From Parasponia andersonii (lineage: Eukaryota > Streptophyta > Magnoliopsida > Rosales > Cannabaceae), in NCBI GenBank assembly GCA_002914805.1, contig JXTB01000030.1, positions 814,305-878,304 of the forward strand: 64,000 nucleotides of DNA. Reading direction: 5' to 3'. Each line of letters begins with the position of its first letter. Positions within the stretch are counted from its first letter, which is position 1. The translations under genes were made by a program, and so were the position numbers. Positions 36,668 through 47,419 of the stretch are shown here, piece by piece. Below the pieces are notes generated by a model, which saw only the letters and a program-made list of their open reading frames with translations, was not told where the DNA came from and did not search any database.

Positions 36668-38049
36668 CAACCAATAGCAACTAAAAGAAATTGTCATATA
36701 GATATTACAAAATGATGATTCTGAAATTGATCTATAAAATTAAATTAATTACCTTTTAAGAACGAACAATGAGAAGAGATTTTAGAGATATGTGGTATTA
36801 GCTTTCTTATGGTTTTTAGCACAATTATGGACTGTACTGTGAGTTAACTCTTTCGTGAGAAAAAATTAAACTTAAATAAAGTGATAGCTAAAAGAGGAAA
36901 AAACACCTCAGCTGCTGTAATCAAATTCTCACAACATTAATTACACTATTCTAGATAGCTTAAAGAATTGGTGACTTACTCGAGGCCTCTGACCCATTCT
37001 TATTCATTCTTTCTTTTTTATTACACAAATATGAACATATACTTATATCAATGATTTAAAGTATAAAATAATAACCGGGCACCAATTATTTTTTTTACTA
37101 AGTATTATTTTGTCTAATTAAAATTTATCACGCACGTCTTTTATAATAAAAGTTGGAGAGGAAAAAATATTAAATAATTAATATTTATTTTTATTATTTT
37201 TTTCTCAACAACTTAAATTATAATAGTTGTTAGATTATGATCCTATAATTAAAAAAATACCTATACATAGAAAAAAATAAAATACCTATTAGATTGAACC
37301 TATATATATAATAGTTACTTTTATGCCTAATAGAATACTAGAAAGAAACACGTTATAAAATAATATACTAAACTCCAATTTCTAATGAAAGAAAAATGAA
37401 CAACCTCTTTATATTGTATCAATAAAATAAACATACCAACGAAATATAGCCATTTGCAGAATCATGAACATTCAATTTCTACTTGATCGAATAGTAGTCA
37501 AATTAAATAAAAGTAGTAAATGGTATTATGCAAACTTTTATAGTATTATTAGACAACTTAGTACCCGCCAAATTGTACCAAAAAGCTTAATTTGAGCATT
37601 TCACTGCAAATTCACTTAGCAAGCAAAGATTAATAACAATATTAAATTAATAATTCAAATAATTAAAATAACATGCACATGTAACACAAATGTAAAAACT
37701 TGTAGAATTAATTATTATTGGCACTTTGACCATGGGAAGATCATGGTATTATAATGAAATTTAGGATATCGCAATACTTTTACCTTTCTATCACGAGTGA
37801 AATGCTGAAATCATGACTATTAGTAATGTAAATAAGTAGTAAATTTGTAGAATTTAGAATGAGCGTGTACTTTGAGTTTTGATATTTCAAACCTCACACT
37901 TGTTACAAATTCCAAGAAAATATTCAAATGGGTTTAAGGAAAATCTAACTAATCAACTTAATTTTATAAAAACGTAATTTCGTTAGAATGAAATATATAA
38001 AAAAGAAAAAAACTTAACTCCAAAAAATCCAAAGCTAATTTACACACTA
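36668..38049. other. AT-rich spacer, no gene recognised
   Basis: Mixed AT-rich sequence. 37240-37320 (ATACCTATTAGATTG…) resembles the flank of the fold-back element near 13370. No coding signal. Confidence 0.45.
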
Positions 38050-39060
38050 AACTCATGGTCCAATTACTTTGAAATTCTTAAAATCTTCCACCAAGGAGTT
38101 ATAATGTCCAATTATATACGAGGTCCTCAAATATCAAGTAACAAAAAAATCACCCTCGGATATCCATTTTATATATACATTATACTTGGCTAAATAACTA
38201 GATATGGAAAAAGAAAGGGATGAGATAAAGATACCAACCAGAAAAAAGGAGTGGATTGCAAGTATAGACAACGTAAAAGTTTGTTTCTAGAAAGGTAAAA
38301 ATGGGAAACTTACACACAATGACAAACTTGTAAATAACTAGTTTTGGATTAAATTAAACAAAATATCTTGAATTGAATAATAAGGTACTACAGTTGTTGA
38401 ATTTGACTAAAAGGGCCTCAAATTTCCCTTCTTCTTCATACATGGTCCCCAAAAGCACCAAAAAACACCTGAAACTGTCGAGCTCCACCGCTGATCCGAT
38501 GTGCCACCCTATCCTGTTCATCGGAGGGAGATGAGCAAAACCCGACCAATTATATGTGCCACCTTATGGCCCAATTACTTTGAAATTCTTAAAATCTACT
38601 ACCAAGGAGTTATAATGTCCAACAATACATGAAGTCCTCAATTATCAAATAATAGTATAATCATCTTCATATATCCACTTTGTATGTACATTAAATTTGG
38701 CTAAATAACTAGACATGGAAAAGGAATAGGATGAGGTAAAAATACCAACCAGAAAGAAGAAGTGGACTGCAAGTATAGACAATGTAAAAGTTTGTTTCTA
38801 GAAAGGTCAAAATGGAAAATTTACACACAATAACAAACGTGTAAATAACCATTTTCGGATTAAATAAAAAACATTTCTAAAATTTAATAATAAGGTGCTA
38901 CAGTAGCTGAATTTGTATAAAAGGACCTCAAATGTCCCCTTCTTCTTCACACATGGTCTCTAAAAGTACCAAAACATACCCGAAACTGTCGAGCTCCACT
39001 GCCACTCTGTCCTACTCATCAGAGGGAGATGAGCAAAACCCGACTAGCTACACCATAAAT
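38050..39060 (+). repeat. ~511-bp tandem duplication
   Basis: CAATTACTTTGAAATTCTTA at 38061 recurs at 38572. Further shared blocks are TACCAACCAGAAA, GTTTGTTTCTAGAAAGG, GAAACTGTCGAGCTCCAC and GGAGGGAGATGAGCAAAACC. Both units contain ATGGTC followed by a short frame: a stop cuts it after about 30 codons in the left unit, while it stays open in the right unit. Confidence 0.85.
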
Positions 39061-39252
39061 AGAGATCTAGTAGCCAAGTTAGGCTCTTCCGAAAGTTTTC
39101 TGGTCGATTGCTCACCGTCCGACGTTGGCTACTCTCACTGTCGGCACGTGGAGACTCCTCTTGCCATCATCGACCTCCTTCAAGTGATTTCATGGTTTAA
39201 CTTGTTGCCCATAAGATTTTTACCATTTTGGCTGTTTTTACTAAGTTTTTAA
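38953..39252 (+). other. Unrecognised open frame at the end of the 511-bp duplication
   Basis: From ATG at 38953: MVSKSTKTYPKLSSSTATLS, continuing to a GC-richer stretch (…SESFLVDCSPSDVG…, …HVETPLAIIDLLQV) and a stop at 39250. The GC-rich block 39050-39190 has coding-like composition and could be a captured exon, with CAAGTG near 39184 as a possible donor region. I do not recognise the protein. Confidence 0.25.
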
Positions 39253-40915
39253 AAAATGATATTTTTGTAATTATTTTGGTTAAGTAATTAATTTACCTGA
39301 GGTAAATATACGAGGGAAAAGATGGTTAAAAATTATGAATAACTATTGTTGGTAAAAGTAAAGAACAGTATCCAAAAGTGCGATAATTTTTAAATAGAAA
39401 AAGAGCACTTTTTTCTAAATATTTCCAAAAAGTGGTACTTATGTAATTTTTGGATTTTATAGCTTAACTAATGCTCGGGACCTCGAAACTGAATTCTGAT
39501 TTCGAATTTGGACTTATAGTATAGTTGAGAGACAAATTTTGATATAAAATACCACTATGTTTTGAAGTAGAACGAAAATTAGAATTTCGTGACTCATAAA
39601 ATTGTACCGTTTAGCGTGCCATAGGTCGGTCCCTCACTGAGACTCACTTATAACAAAGTATATATCTATCCTAACATTTTTGAGTGCTTTGAATTTAATG
39701 GTGACCTTCATTTCTCTATTTAAGGCTCCAGCGGAAAAGTCACTTTTTCAAGTGGACTTACTAGGATCTGGTAATTGATGTTCGAATACCTGAGTGACCA
39801 ACAATGGATTCTACGATCTCCATTAGCCTGGAATTAGTACCATATCGAGGTAGGGGTTTGATTACCTAATTTTATATATGTTTTGATTTATAATTATATT
39901 AAAACTTATTTATGAAAAATTGTGATTTTACGATGATTTATTAAATTGTTAAAAATTATTGGATTATACTAAGAATGGAATATGTGGATTTTCATACAAA
40001 TTTTTATAGTGTGATTGTGAGATAAAACAACATTGTGCTACCTATGCTATAGTAAATCCTAGAATAATGCTAAGTTAGATTTTAAAGTATGATTTAATTG
40101 TTGGATGTATGATTGTTGTGAACTGTTATATGTTATACATACTATATGATCATATACATGAGTTCCATTATTGCATCTCATTATTTTAGATCGCTAGAGA
40201 GTTGCTGCAATACTAGGTGAGAGACCTAAGTTTCTGCATAGGTTTTTGTTGATATGCCTATAGGCAGTATTAAGATATTGGGTACTTCTGCTGTAGAGGT
40301 ATTACAAGACTGTGATGGAATGATGATAGCTCTCTCTTGTATCTTGTTGATGTATAATATATACAATGCTGTGGTTTTGGATTTGGCTTTGAATATATGA
40401 TTATTCTGGATACCAATAATTTATAATCTTGATTTATAAATGGATTTAAATGTACCGACCATGCAGGTTTGAGAAATTACATCCATTCAAAAACGTAATT
40501 GAATTCCTACTGATTATGTGAAAGCTCACCCATTGCTTTCCCTTTCTCAGGTAGTACTTGATATGATATTAAAAACTCGGGAGCAGAGTTCTAAGGAGCT
40601 GCTTACCATACTAGAAATTGGTAACTATGTAAAATAATTTATGTTTATTTGTCGTGGCTTGTATCAAATCTAATGTGCATGTTACACAGACTCAGTCTGT
40701 ATAATTATTATGCTGGATTGTGAGACTACTTAAAATAATTTTTGGTTTATTTTAATAAATTTCTTTAATAATTTATGTCTAATGGTAATCACAAAAGTGT
40801 GAAAATTTTACTTTTAAAACTATTTTTATAAATTTATTTAAGAAATTATTGAATTTTCGTTTATAAAAATTTCTTTCTGCCACTGGCCAAAGTTAAGGTC
40901 GTGACAGATAAAGTA
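39253..40915 (+). mobile_element. Probable Ty3-gypsy LTR remnant
   Basis: Contains phrases common at the end of plant chromovirus LTRs: GGCTCCAGCGGAAAAGTCAC (39725), CGAGGTAGGGGTTTGATTAC (39846), TGCTTTCCCTTTCTCAGG (40534) and an end GGTCGTGACA (40900-40909). No target duplication or internal region was found, so the left end is arbitrary. Confidence 0.45.
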
Positions 40916-41719
40916 ACTTATTTAGTCTAGTTATTAAATATGGTGCTGATTAAATATGGAAATGGATGTGACTAGATTGCATCTTGCTGGGAATTTAGTA
41001 CTTTACTATTTTCTAGCCTTACAGTTCGTGCTGTAAAGTTAATTATGGTGCTGATTTTCTCCTTTTCATGAAGTCAAAGATTTTGAAGGAAGATTTTAAA
41101 TTATGGTGTATCATTTTCTGATTCATTTGAGGTAACGTATTGGAGTTAAATCTATGGGCCACGAATGTTTTTTCTTTTGCCAAAATTCAATGCAGACAAG
41201 GATTGTTCGGGCAAAACACAAAAGGAAAAGGACAAGGAGAGCCCACGAAAGAAGAAAAGAAAATGGGACAAGAAGAATCTACCGAAGAAGAAAAGAGAAT
41301 GAAGGGAAAGTCAATTCTCTCGGGCTGTTTAACACAGCAGGGTACAGAGGAGATTTGGCTCTATAAATAGAGCTCATCCTCAGCTCCATATATATCTCAG
41401 CAGAGAGAAAATAGGGAGTTTGATATCAAAGAAAAATATCCCAAAAGTGAGAGTAAATGAAGAGATTTTATTCTGTGAGTCAGAGAAGTACAATCTCTTT
41501 TGGGTAATTTGGGTTTTAGGTTTTGAGACTCTGAGTCGTGAGTATTATAAACATTATGTAAATTTTCTCAAAGATTTGCAATAACCCTGGAGACTTTGTT
41601 AAATTGGTGAACACGTAAATTATATATATATATATTCTTATTTCGCTTTATTTATCGTTTTTATAATTTTACGTGTCTATTGAGAAGTTATTTCCCTAAC
41701 AAAATGGAATCTTGTTTCT
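40916..41719 (+). promoter_or_regulatory. LTR-like promoter and leader sequence
   Basis: A clear TATA element CTATAAATAGAGC at 41361-41373 is preceded by a purine-rich tract (41200-41300) and followed by CTCAGCAGAGAGAAAATAGG. The stretch ends …TTATTTCCCTAACA, similar to the U5 end of copia LTRs. (TA)n at 41621-41634. The open frames at 41140-41370 are lysine/glutamate-rich artefacts of the purine tract. Confidence 0.4.
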
Positions 41720-42056
41720 CATAGGGTAGAAAATAAAGGGCCAAATTCTCTTCTCAAAGATGCCTCTCTGTGGTGGTCTGACTACAGCAGGTGGAACTCA
41801 AAACTAATATCCGCACAAAATTCTTCTAGAGCCTTTCAAGATTGTAAGTGGTTACCACCAAGGCCTGGATTGTTAAAACTGAATATTGATGCTTCTCTAG
41901 CTAGTAATGGGTTCACCGTTTATTGATGTTGGTACAGTCATTCGTGAAGATTGGCTAGGCTCTGCTGTGGCCTCTACAATATGCAAAGTTCCTGGCCAAG
42001 TTTTCATAGCAGAAAATTGTATACCTGTGTAGGAAGGTCTAGAATTCTGTTATTCG
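41720..42056 (+). pseudogene. RNase H domain fragment of a non-LTR retrotransposon
   Basis: Reads WWSDYSRWNSKL, then KWLPPRPGLLKLNIDASLAS, then after a one-base shift VGTVIREDWLGSAVASTICK and FIAENC…EGLEFC. The WxPPxPGxxKxNxDA opening, a GxVIRxxxG strand and the AE…A…GL helix are those of the RVT_3-type RNase H at the C-terminus of plant LINEs and related host proteins. A frameshift at about 41922 and a stop at about 42030 disable it. It lies immediately beside the outer end of arm A' (42093). Confidence 0.7.
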
Positions 42057-42092
42057 TTTATTTATTTTTGTCAAATGTATCTATTAATTAAC

Positions 42093-44176
42093 TTAAGAGT
42101 CAGCTCTATCTATGAGCTTTCCCCTAACATATAGTGGAAAACAATGCAGATAAGGACTTTGATATTATATTATTCCCTTTTTTTTTTTTTCCTCAATATA
42201 CTTCAAACATAATATTTTTGTAGCAAATGGTGCCAAAAAGACTTGCCAAAGGCTGCCAATCTTTTCGTGGTTGAGTATTAACATTATTGCAACAACAAAA
42301 CTGAGCTTAGTTAAGATTACTCTGTTCAGTCAATCCAATATCTCTTTGAGTCCTTTCACTAAATATCCTCTCCCTTACAAGCCTCGCCTGCAAAATTAAT
42401 ATAAAAAAAGAAAGTGATAAATGCATTTTTAGAATAATCTGATCTGACGTAAAACTTTTCAAATTTAAGGAGATAGTAGAATTCAAGGTTGAATATTATT
42501 AAGTATAATATATTACAATCTTGAGCTTTTGAGGCCTATTAGTATCACTACCATATGTGAATATCCTCATATTTCGGCTAATCAAATTGATATCATCATC
42601 TATAATTTGGTAGGAAAAAAAGTATCCCATTTGTGAAACATCTAGGATATGTTTCGATTTTTAATAATGATCACAAAGTAATTCATTTTAGCTCTTTAAG
42701 CTTTTAGGCCATGAAGAAGCCGAAAAGTATTGGCAGCCAAATCTAATTAAAATCAAAGGTGGAGAGAGTTTACCTTTTTGTCCCAGTTGATACATAGTGT
42801 TATCAAGGAAAACAGAAATGCTTGTAAAAATGAACCAGCTACGAATCCAATCCAAAGACCCTTTCCTCTCAAGTGAAATCGGAAAGCCAAAATGGCAGCA
42901 ATTGGAATGCCAAAACAATAGTAAGAGCCAAGATTGACAAAAGCACCCAATTTCTGCAACCCACATCCCCTAGCAATACCTGATTTCAGAGGGGAAAGGA
43001 ACTCATTGGTTAGACTAGAAATAACTCCATTTTTAAAACTGCATCCACACGATGATGGTGAAAGGAAAAAGAACAAAAGACCACCTGAGAGGACGGCACT
43101 GAAACTGCGGAAGATAACAGATATAGAAACCAGAGGAGCCATCTCGGCTGCATAATCCACAACTTCCTTCTCATTGCTAAAGATGTGACCTAAAGCTCTT
43201 CGGGAAGCGAAGATAACTGAGCTTGAGGTAACTGCCTCAAACACTGTAAGAATCATGACAGCGCGACAAGCTAGACGAGCTGCCCGTGGGTTACTGGCAC
43301 CTAATTCATTTGAAACTCTAGTGCTATTATAAGCACCCCCCACCCCCCCCCAAAAAAAAGGGAAAAAAATTAGAAAAAAAGGGGAAAAAAATTCTTTCTA
43401 ATAAGTACTTGAAGATTTCTTATTCAAAGGTAGATATAAATGAGTATCTATATTTTGATTATGTGGTAAGTCTTGTACAAAATTTTGCATGTGCTTATGA
43501 GTTTTTAGAGCAAACCTTCCCGCTGCCCCAAGACCTTCTGATATTGAATATATTGCTGAAATGGTTGCCAAACTATTCAAAAAAGCAAAAAGATTCAGTC
43601 CTTTTGAGTATCAAATAAATTCCATGATCAATGACATTTAACTTTGAAGTTCAAACTATGTATCATGTATGCATACTCGACAGTATAGTGATAGTAGAAA
43701 TACCATAAAGAAAACATTGAAGTCTCGAGCTCTGGATTTGGTAAAAAGCCAGAAAGCAAAGTAAGCAGCTGGGAAGACCACCACTGAAAGCTGGAGTACA
43801 TGGTATGGACATTAAGCATCTCATAACTCGAAGTATTGTCTAGAAAGGAAACACTATGAAATCTTTGGATAAAATAGAGTAAGAATTACCACATCATCAT
43901 AGCGGAAGGAATAGCAAAGCGCAAGAACTCTCCAATTCCTTGAAAGAGATCGGTAGAAATTGGGGCACGGGTACTTTCACAAGTAGGGGAACATATCATA
44001 TACAAAACGAGTAAAATCACATTCAACCAATAGGAAATGCCAATAGCTAATGCCCCTCCAAGATTTTCTAGTCCAGATTTGAATACTAGAACCCAACAAA
44101 TAGGTACATGGCAACAAATAGAAACACACGAGCTCGCTACCAAGGGAAGAGTCAAGCTTTGTGTTTGAAAATACCG
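42093..44176 (-). repeat. Inverted-repeat arm A' (visible overlap with arm A)
   Basis: Counterpart of 1-2092. Homology ends here at GAGCTGACTCTTA (minus strand), the same point where arm A enters arm B on the other side. The arm presumably extends past 44176, but its partner lies outside the window. Confidence 0.9.
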
Positions 44177-45157
44177 AACAAGTGGCTGAAGAGTTGCATA
44201 CGCAAAGAGTGCAGGGATGAACCACAACATGAATTTACCTGCTTCTCTTGAAATTACAGGATCTTGGCCCACGAGTATAAGAAATTTTCCCGTGTAGGCC
44301 CATAGTAAAGAGAGAGGGAGACAAACTAAGATTAGACAGGAAATAGCAGTGTTAGTTTGAATTCCAAGTTTCCGATATTGTTGGGCTCCATATGCTTGTC
44401 CACAGAGTGTTTCCAAAGCACCAGCCATTCCAAACTGTTTTGCCATGAAAGTCATAGCTCAATTAAGTTACTGAAAAAATATCATCCAGTCTGATTTTCC
44501 TTTTTCTTTTTCTTTTTTTTTCAACCATATAAAGTACAGTGCATAAAAATCACCTATTCTTTTTTCACTTGAATTCGTCAAAAATCCTTTTGTAACCTAA
44601 TAATGTTGGATATATATTTATATGAGATAATAGCTTTAACCAGGTACAGAACGTAGTTACTATTACACTTCAAATTTTGAATTACGTTGCTTGTCTTCAT
44701 CCACTACTGTTATTTGTAGATATCATCTAGAATAATATATTCTCTGTCCGAGTCAGAAGAACAATAAGATCAGTTGAAAAACAGGAATATTCATGAAGCT
44801 TAACTTTTAAGTATTAAATAACTTTATTAAAATGTTCGCAGAATTAGGTTGTACCCAATAATAATATATAATAACAATAATGGTAGGAGAGGGAAAGAGA
44901 CTTACTAGGAAACTGAAGCCAGTGACAATACCAAAGGAAATTGCAATGGCGGTGCTAGAGAGATAAAGCTTACCAAGATGACCAACCATCATGATTGAAA
45001 TGATTTGCAAGAAGTACTGTGACAAATTCACAATTATCATCGGTCCTGCTATATAACCTATTAGTTTCACTTCTTTAACCAACCCACCAAATCTTCTTGA
45101 TCCATCTCTCGGACTCTGACCCTCCTCTATCTTGTTTTCTGAGACACTGTTTTCCAT
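42307..45157 (-). CDS. MATE-family (DTX) efflux transporter, complete, copy A'
   Basis: Seven exons on the minus strand: 45157-44906, 44434-43890, 43790-43704, 43572-43516, 43323-43085, 42979-42774 and 42387-42307. All introns have GT-AG borders and phases agree, giving 1467 nt and 488 residues, the usual length for plant MATE proteins. It starts MENSVSENK with a polar N-tail. TM1 lies near residues 32-56 (YIAGPMIIVNLSQYFLQ). Motifs: GALETLCGQAYGAQQY (about 88-104), LSGFLPNPELETSM, TRVSNELGASNPRAARLA (from 315), GKGLWIGFVAGSF. Short basic C-tail RERIFSERTQRDIG. Twelve hydrophobic segments are expected for the family. Likely a proton-coupled efflux carrier at the plasma membrane or tonoplast; substrate unknown. 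The fourth intron carries the G-run also found in copy A. No defect seen. Confidence 0.95.
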
Positions 45158-45600
45158 ATTGATACTTTACGTTATTTGTTTCTAATGTAGCTGTGGCATG
45201 GCTAGCTTCTCACATTACCCAAGAGAATGACTTCAACATATTAAACCCCGCCAACAAAATGATTTTATTACAAAAGTAGTATCTTTCTCTAGTTTTGCGT
45301 GAAAAAGAGTAGACACAAAAGCTTTTACGTATATATGTCAACTTTCCTTTTCTGACGGAATTTCTCTCAGCTTTTTACTAGTAACTATAATTGGTACGAA
45401 GCTGAATACACCGGTCCATATTTGCCATGATTGATGAAGCCCTATATAGGGAGTTCAAAATCAAATACTACAGTTTTCACGAAATAAAAGAATAAAATAA
45501 TGAGAAAACAAATAAAAAATGGTTATTGACTTGCTTAAATCCCGGCAATGTGAACAAAATAAAGGGTTGACTTGCATGCTTGGATTTACCGTGATTCTCT
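45158..45600 (-). promoter_or_regulatory. Upstream region of the complete MATE gene
   Basis: About 290 bp before the ATG lies the palindrome CCCTATATAGGG (45440-45451), the best TATA candidate. If used, the leader would be roughly 250 nt. There is no closer TATA box, and the start was not confirmed by any other signal. Confidence 0.35.
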
Positions 45601-46696
45601 CTCAAGATAGCATGAACCCGTTTACGAAAGTATGAATGAATAAATAATTAAATAGTTTAAAGGAAAAACACGATGCTTCTCGGACAGGTTCGGCGGTTTT
45701 TGGCCATGAAAGAGAGAAAAGACTCGATAGTTTTATTTAATATGCAACCTAGCCAACGTTGAAAGGTGATGCACTGGGCTTCTATAAAGTATAGTTCCAA
45801 ATTTGACTTTTTTGGCCAAAAGAATCTCGTGTGACGTGGTGTTCCTGCCCTTCGGGTCCGTTTCCGTACTTTTTATCCAAAAATATCATAATCAACTGCG
45901 CCAAACGGTCATGAAACAAAAATTCGTCAGAGCTTAGAGCATTGCTGTTTACCCGAGTTGTAAGTTTATCAAAGAACAAATAATCTCTTGTAATTGATAG
46001 ATAAAATGACCATAATTATTAAACCCACCCACAAAAATAATATTAAATATAAAAAAAAGAAAAATTTAGATAAATAACTAATATTTTAAATTTAATTAAA
46101 TAGATATTTATTTTTAAATTTTTTTAATTAAATATCTAAATATATATAATTTTATACTTGATAAATAAATATATCTATCGATTTTAATTATTATAGTGAA
46201 ATACATTAAATATATAATTTTTTAACATTTTATTATAATATTTGATAAAAGAAATATTTACTTAATTTAGATTTAAAATTTATTTATATTTATATAAAGC
46301 CCAAATAAAGACCGACAATAAGCCACCTAACTCGGATTGGCTCTCGTAAGAAAAAGCTTATTGAAAAGATTACTAATCCCCTTTTTCTGGTTTGACATGG
46401 CTTTTGCGTTACGAAAAAGTAGTTATCATGGGAAACTTCTATTTATACGAAACTAATATTCATTATTATACATGAAAATTTCTCTTTTTTTTTTCTCTAA
46501 TTAATTCAACACAAACAAACAAAAGGAATCGGCCAATTGTCAAATTGCACTCTGCTATGGTATCAAATGAACGCATTAATTTTCTAAAAGAAAGTACTCA
46601 ACCAGTCTTTTCTTTATTACCAAAGATCTGGATTCAAGTGTGGCGTATGGAAGGTCAAATCTGTTTAATTTGAAAGGGCAAAATATTATACTTTAC
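45601..46696. other. Intergenic sequence, no gene recognised
   Basis: 45601-46010 is of average composition. 46020-46300 is very AT-rich with short mirrored phrases (TTAATTAAATAGATATTTA / TTAATTAAATATCTAAATA). No coding signal. Confidence 0.5.
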
Positions 46697-46933
46697 NNNN
46701 NNNNNNNNNNNNNNNNNNNNNNNNNNNNNNNNNNNNNNNNNNNNNNNNNNNNNNNNNNNNNNNNNNNNNNNNNNNNNNNNNNNNNNNNNNNNNNNNNNNN
46801 NNNNNNNNNNNNNNNNNNNNNNNNNNNNNNNNNNNNNNNNNNNNNNNNNNNNNNNNNNNNNNNNNNNNNNNNNNNNNNNNNNNNNNNNNNNNNNNNNNNN
46901 NNNNNNNNNNNNNNNNNNNNNNNNNNNNNNNNN
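46697..46933. other. Assembly gap (237 N) over the start of the gypsy 5' LTR
   Basis: The 3' LTR shows that 261 nt of LTR should precede the first base after the gap. The gap therefore hides the left end, the tandem-repeat part of U3 and the target duplication. Confidence 1.
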
Positions 46934-47357
46934 GAAAGGGAAACAGAAGTCTCTCTTTCATGATCGACCAGTTACCCGTTTTAAGTGGTTACCCAATTAT
47001 GTTGTTACTCAAATTGTATTACCCGATTATATAGTTACCCGTTTTCACAATTAGGAACATTGAGTTACCCTCATCTATGTAAAGGGAGCTCAATGTTTCA
47101 GACGGGGGATTCCGATTTTCTGATTTCTAAATTCTGACTTCCAATTTGAGAGAGATTTCCAGACGAGACATTGTAACTTTGAGGCTTGTAATTCTCCAAA
47201 AAATAGTGAAAAACAGTGGACGTAAGCTCATCTTTTTCGGGACTGAACCACTATAAAATCATTTGTCTCTTTATTTGCTTCGATTAATAACCCAATTTAC
47301 ACAAGCCACATCTCTTAATTTTTTCTAAATTTATTGTTAACAAAACCTCCATCAACA
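46934..47357 (+). repeat. Gypsy 5' LTR, 3' part
   Basis: Matches 57504-57928. Six GTTACCC/ATTACCC motifs lie in 46970-47072. The TATA box is damaged: CTATGTAAAG at 47075 versus CTATATAAAG in the 3' LTR. Ends CCATCAACA. Confidence 0.95.
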
Positions 47358-47359
47358 AT

Positions 47360-47377
47360 TGGCGCTAGAAGGAGGGC
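47360..47377 (+). other. Primer-binding site of the gypsy element
   Basis: TGGCGCTAGAAGGAGGGC starts two bases after the LTR end. This form is seen in plant Tat-type elements; I did not identify the primer tRNA. Confidence 0.8.
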
Positions 47378-47419
47378 TATTCCGGCTAAAACAGTTTGTC
47401 AAATTTCACTTTTTTAATA

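Noticed and set aside
41140..41370. Two overlapping Lys/Glu/Arg-rich frames
   Set aside because: Purine-tract artefact inside LTR-like leader sequence.
46640..46963. An open frame running across the N gap on both strands
   Set aside because: It exists only because N codons translate as X; there is no coding evidence.
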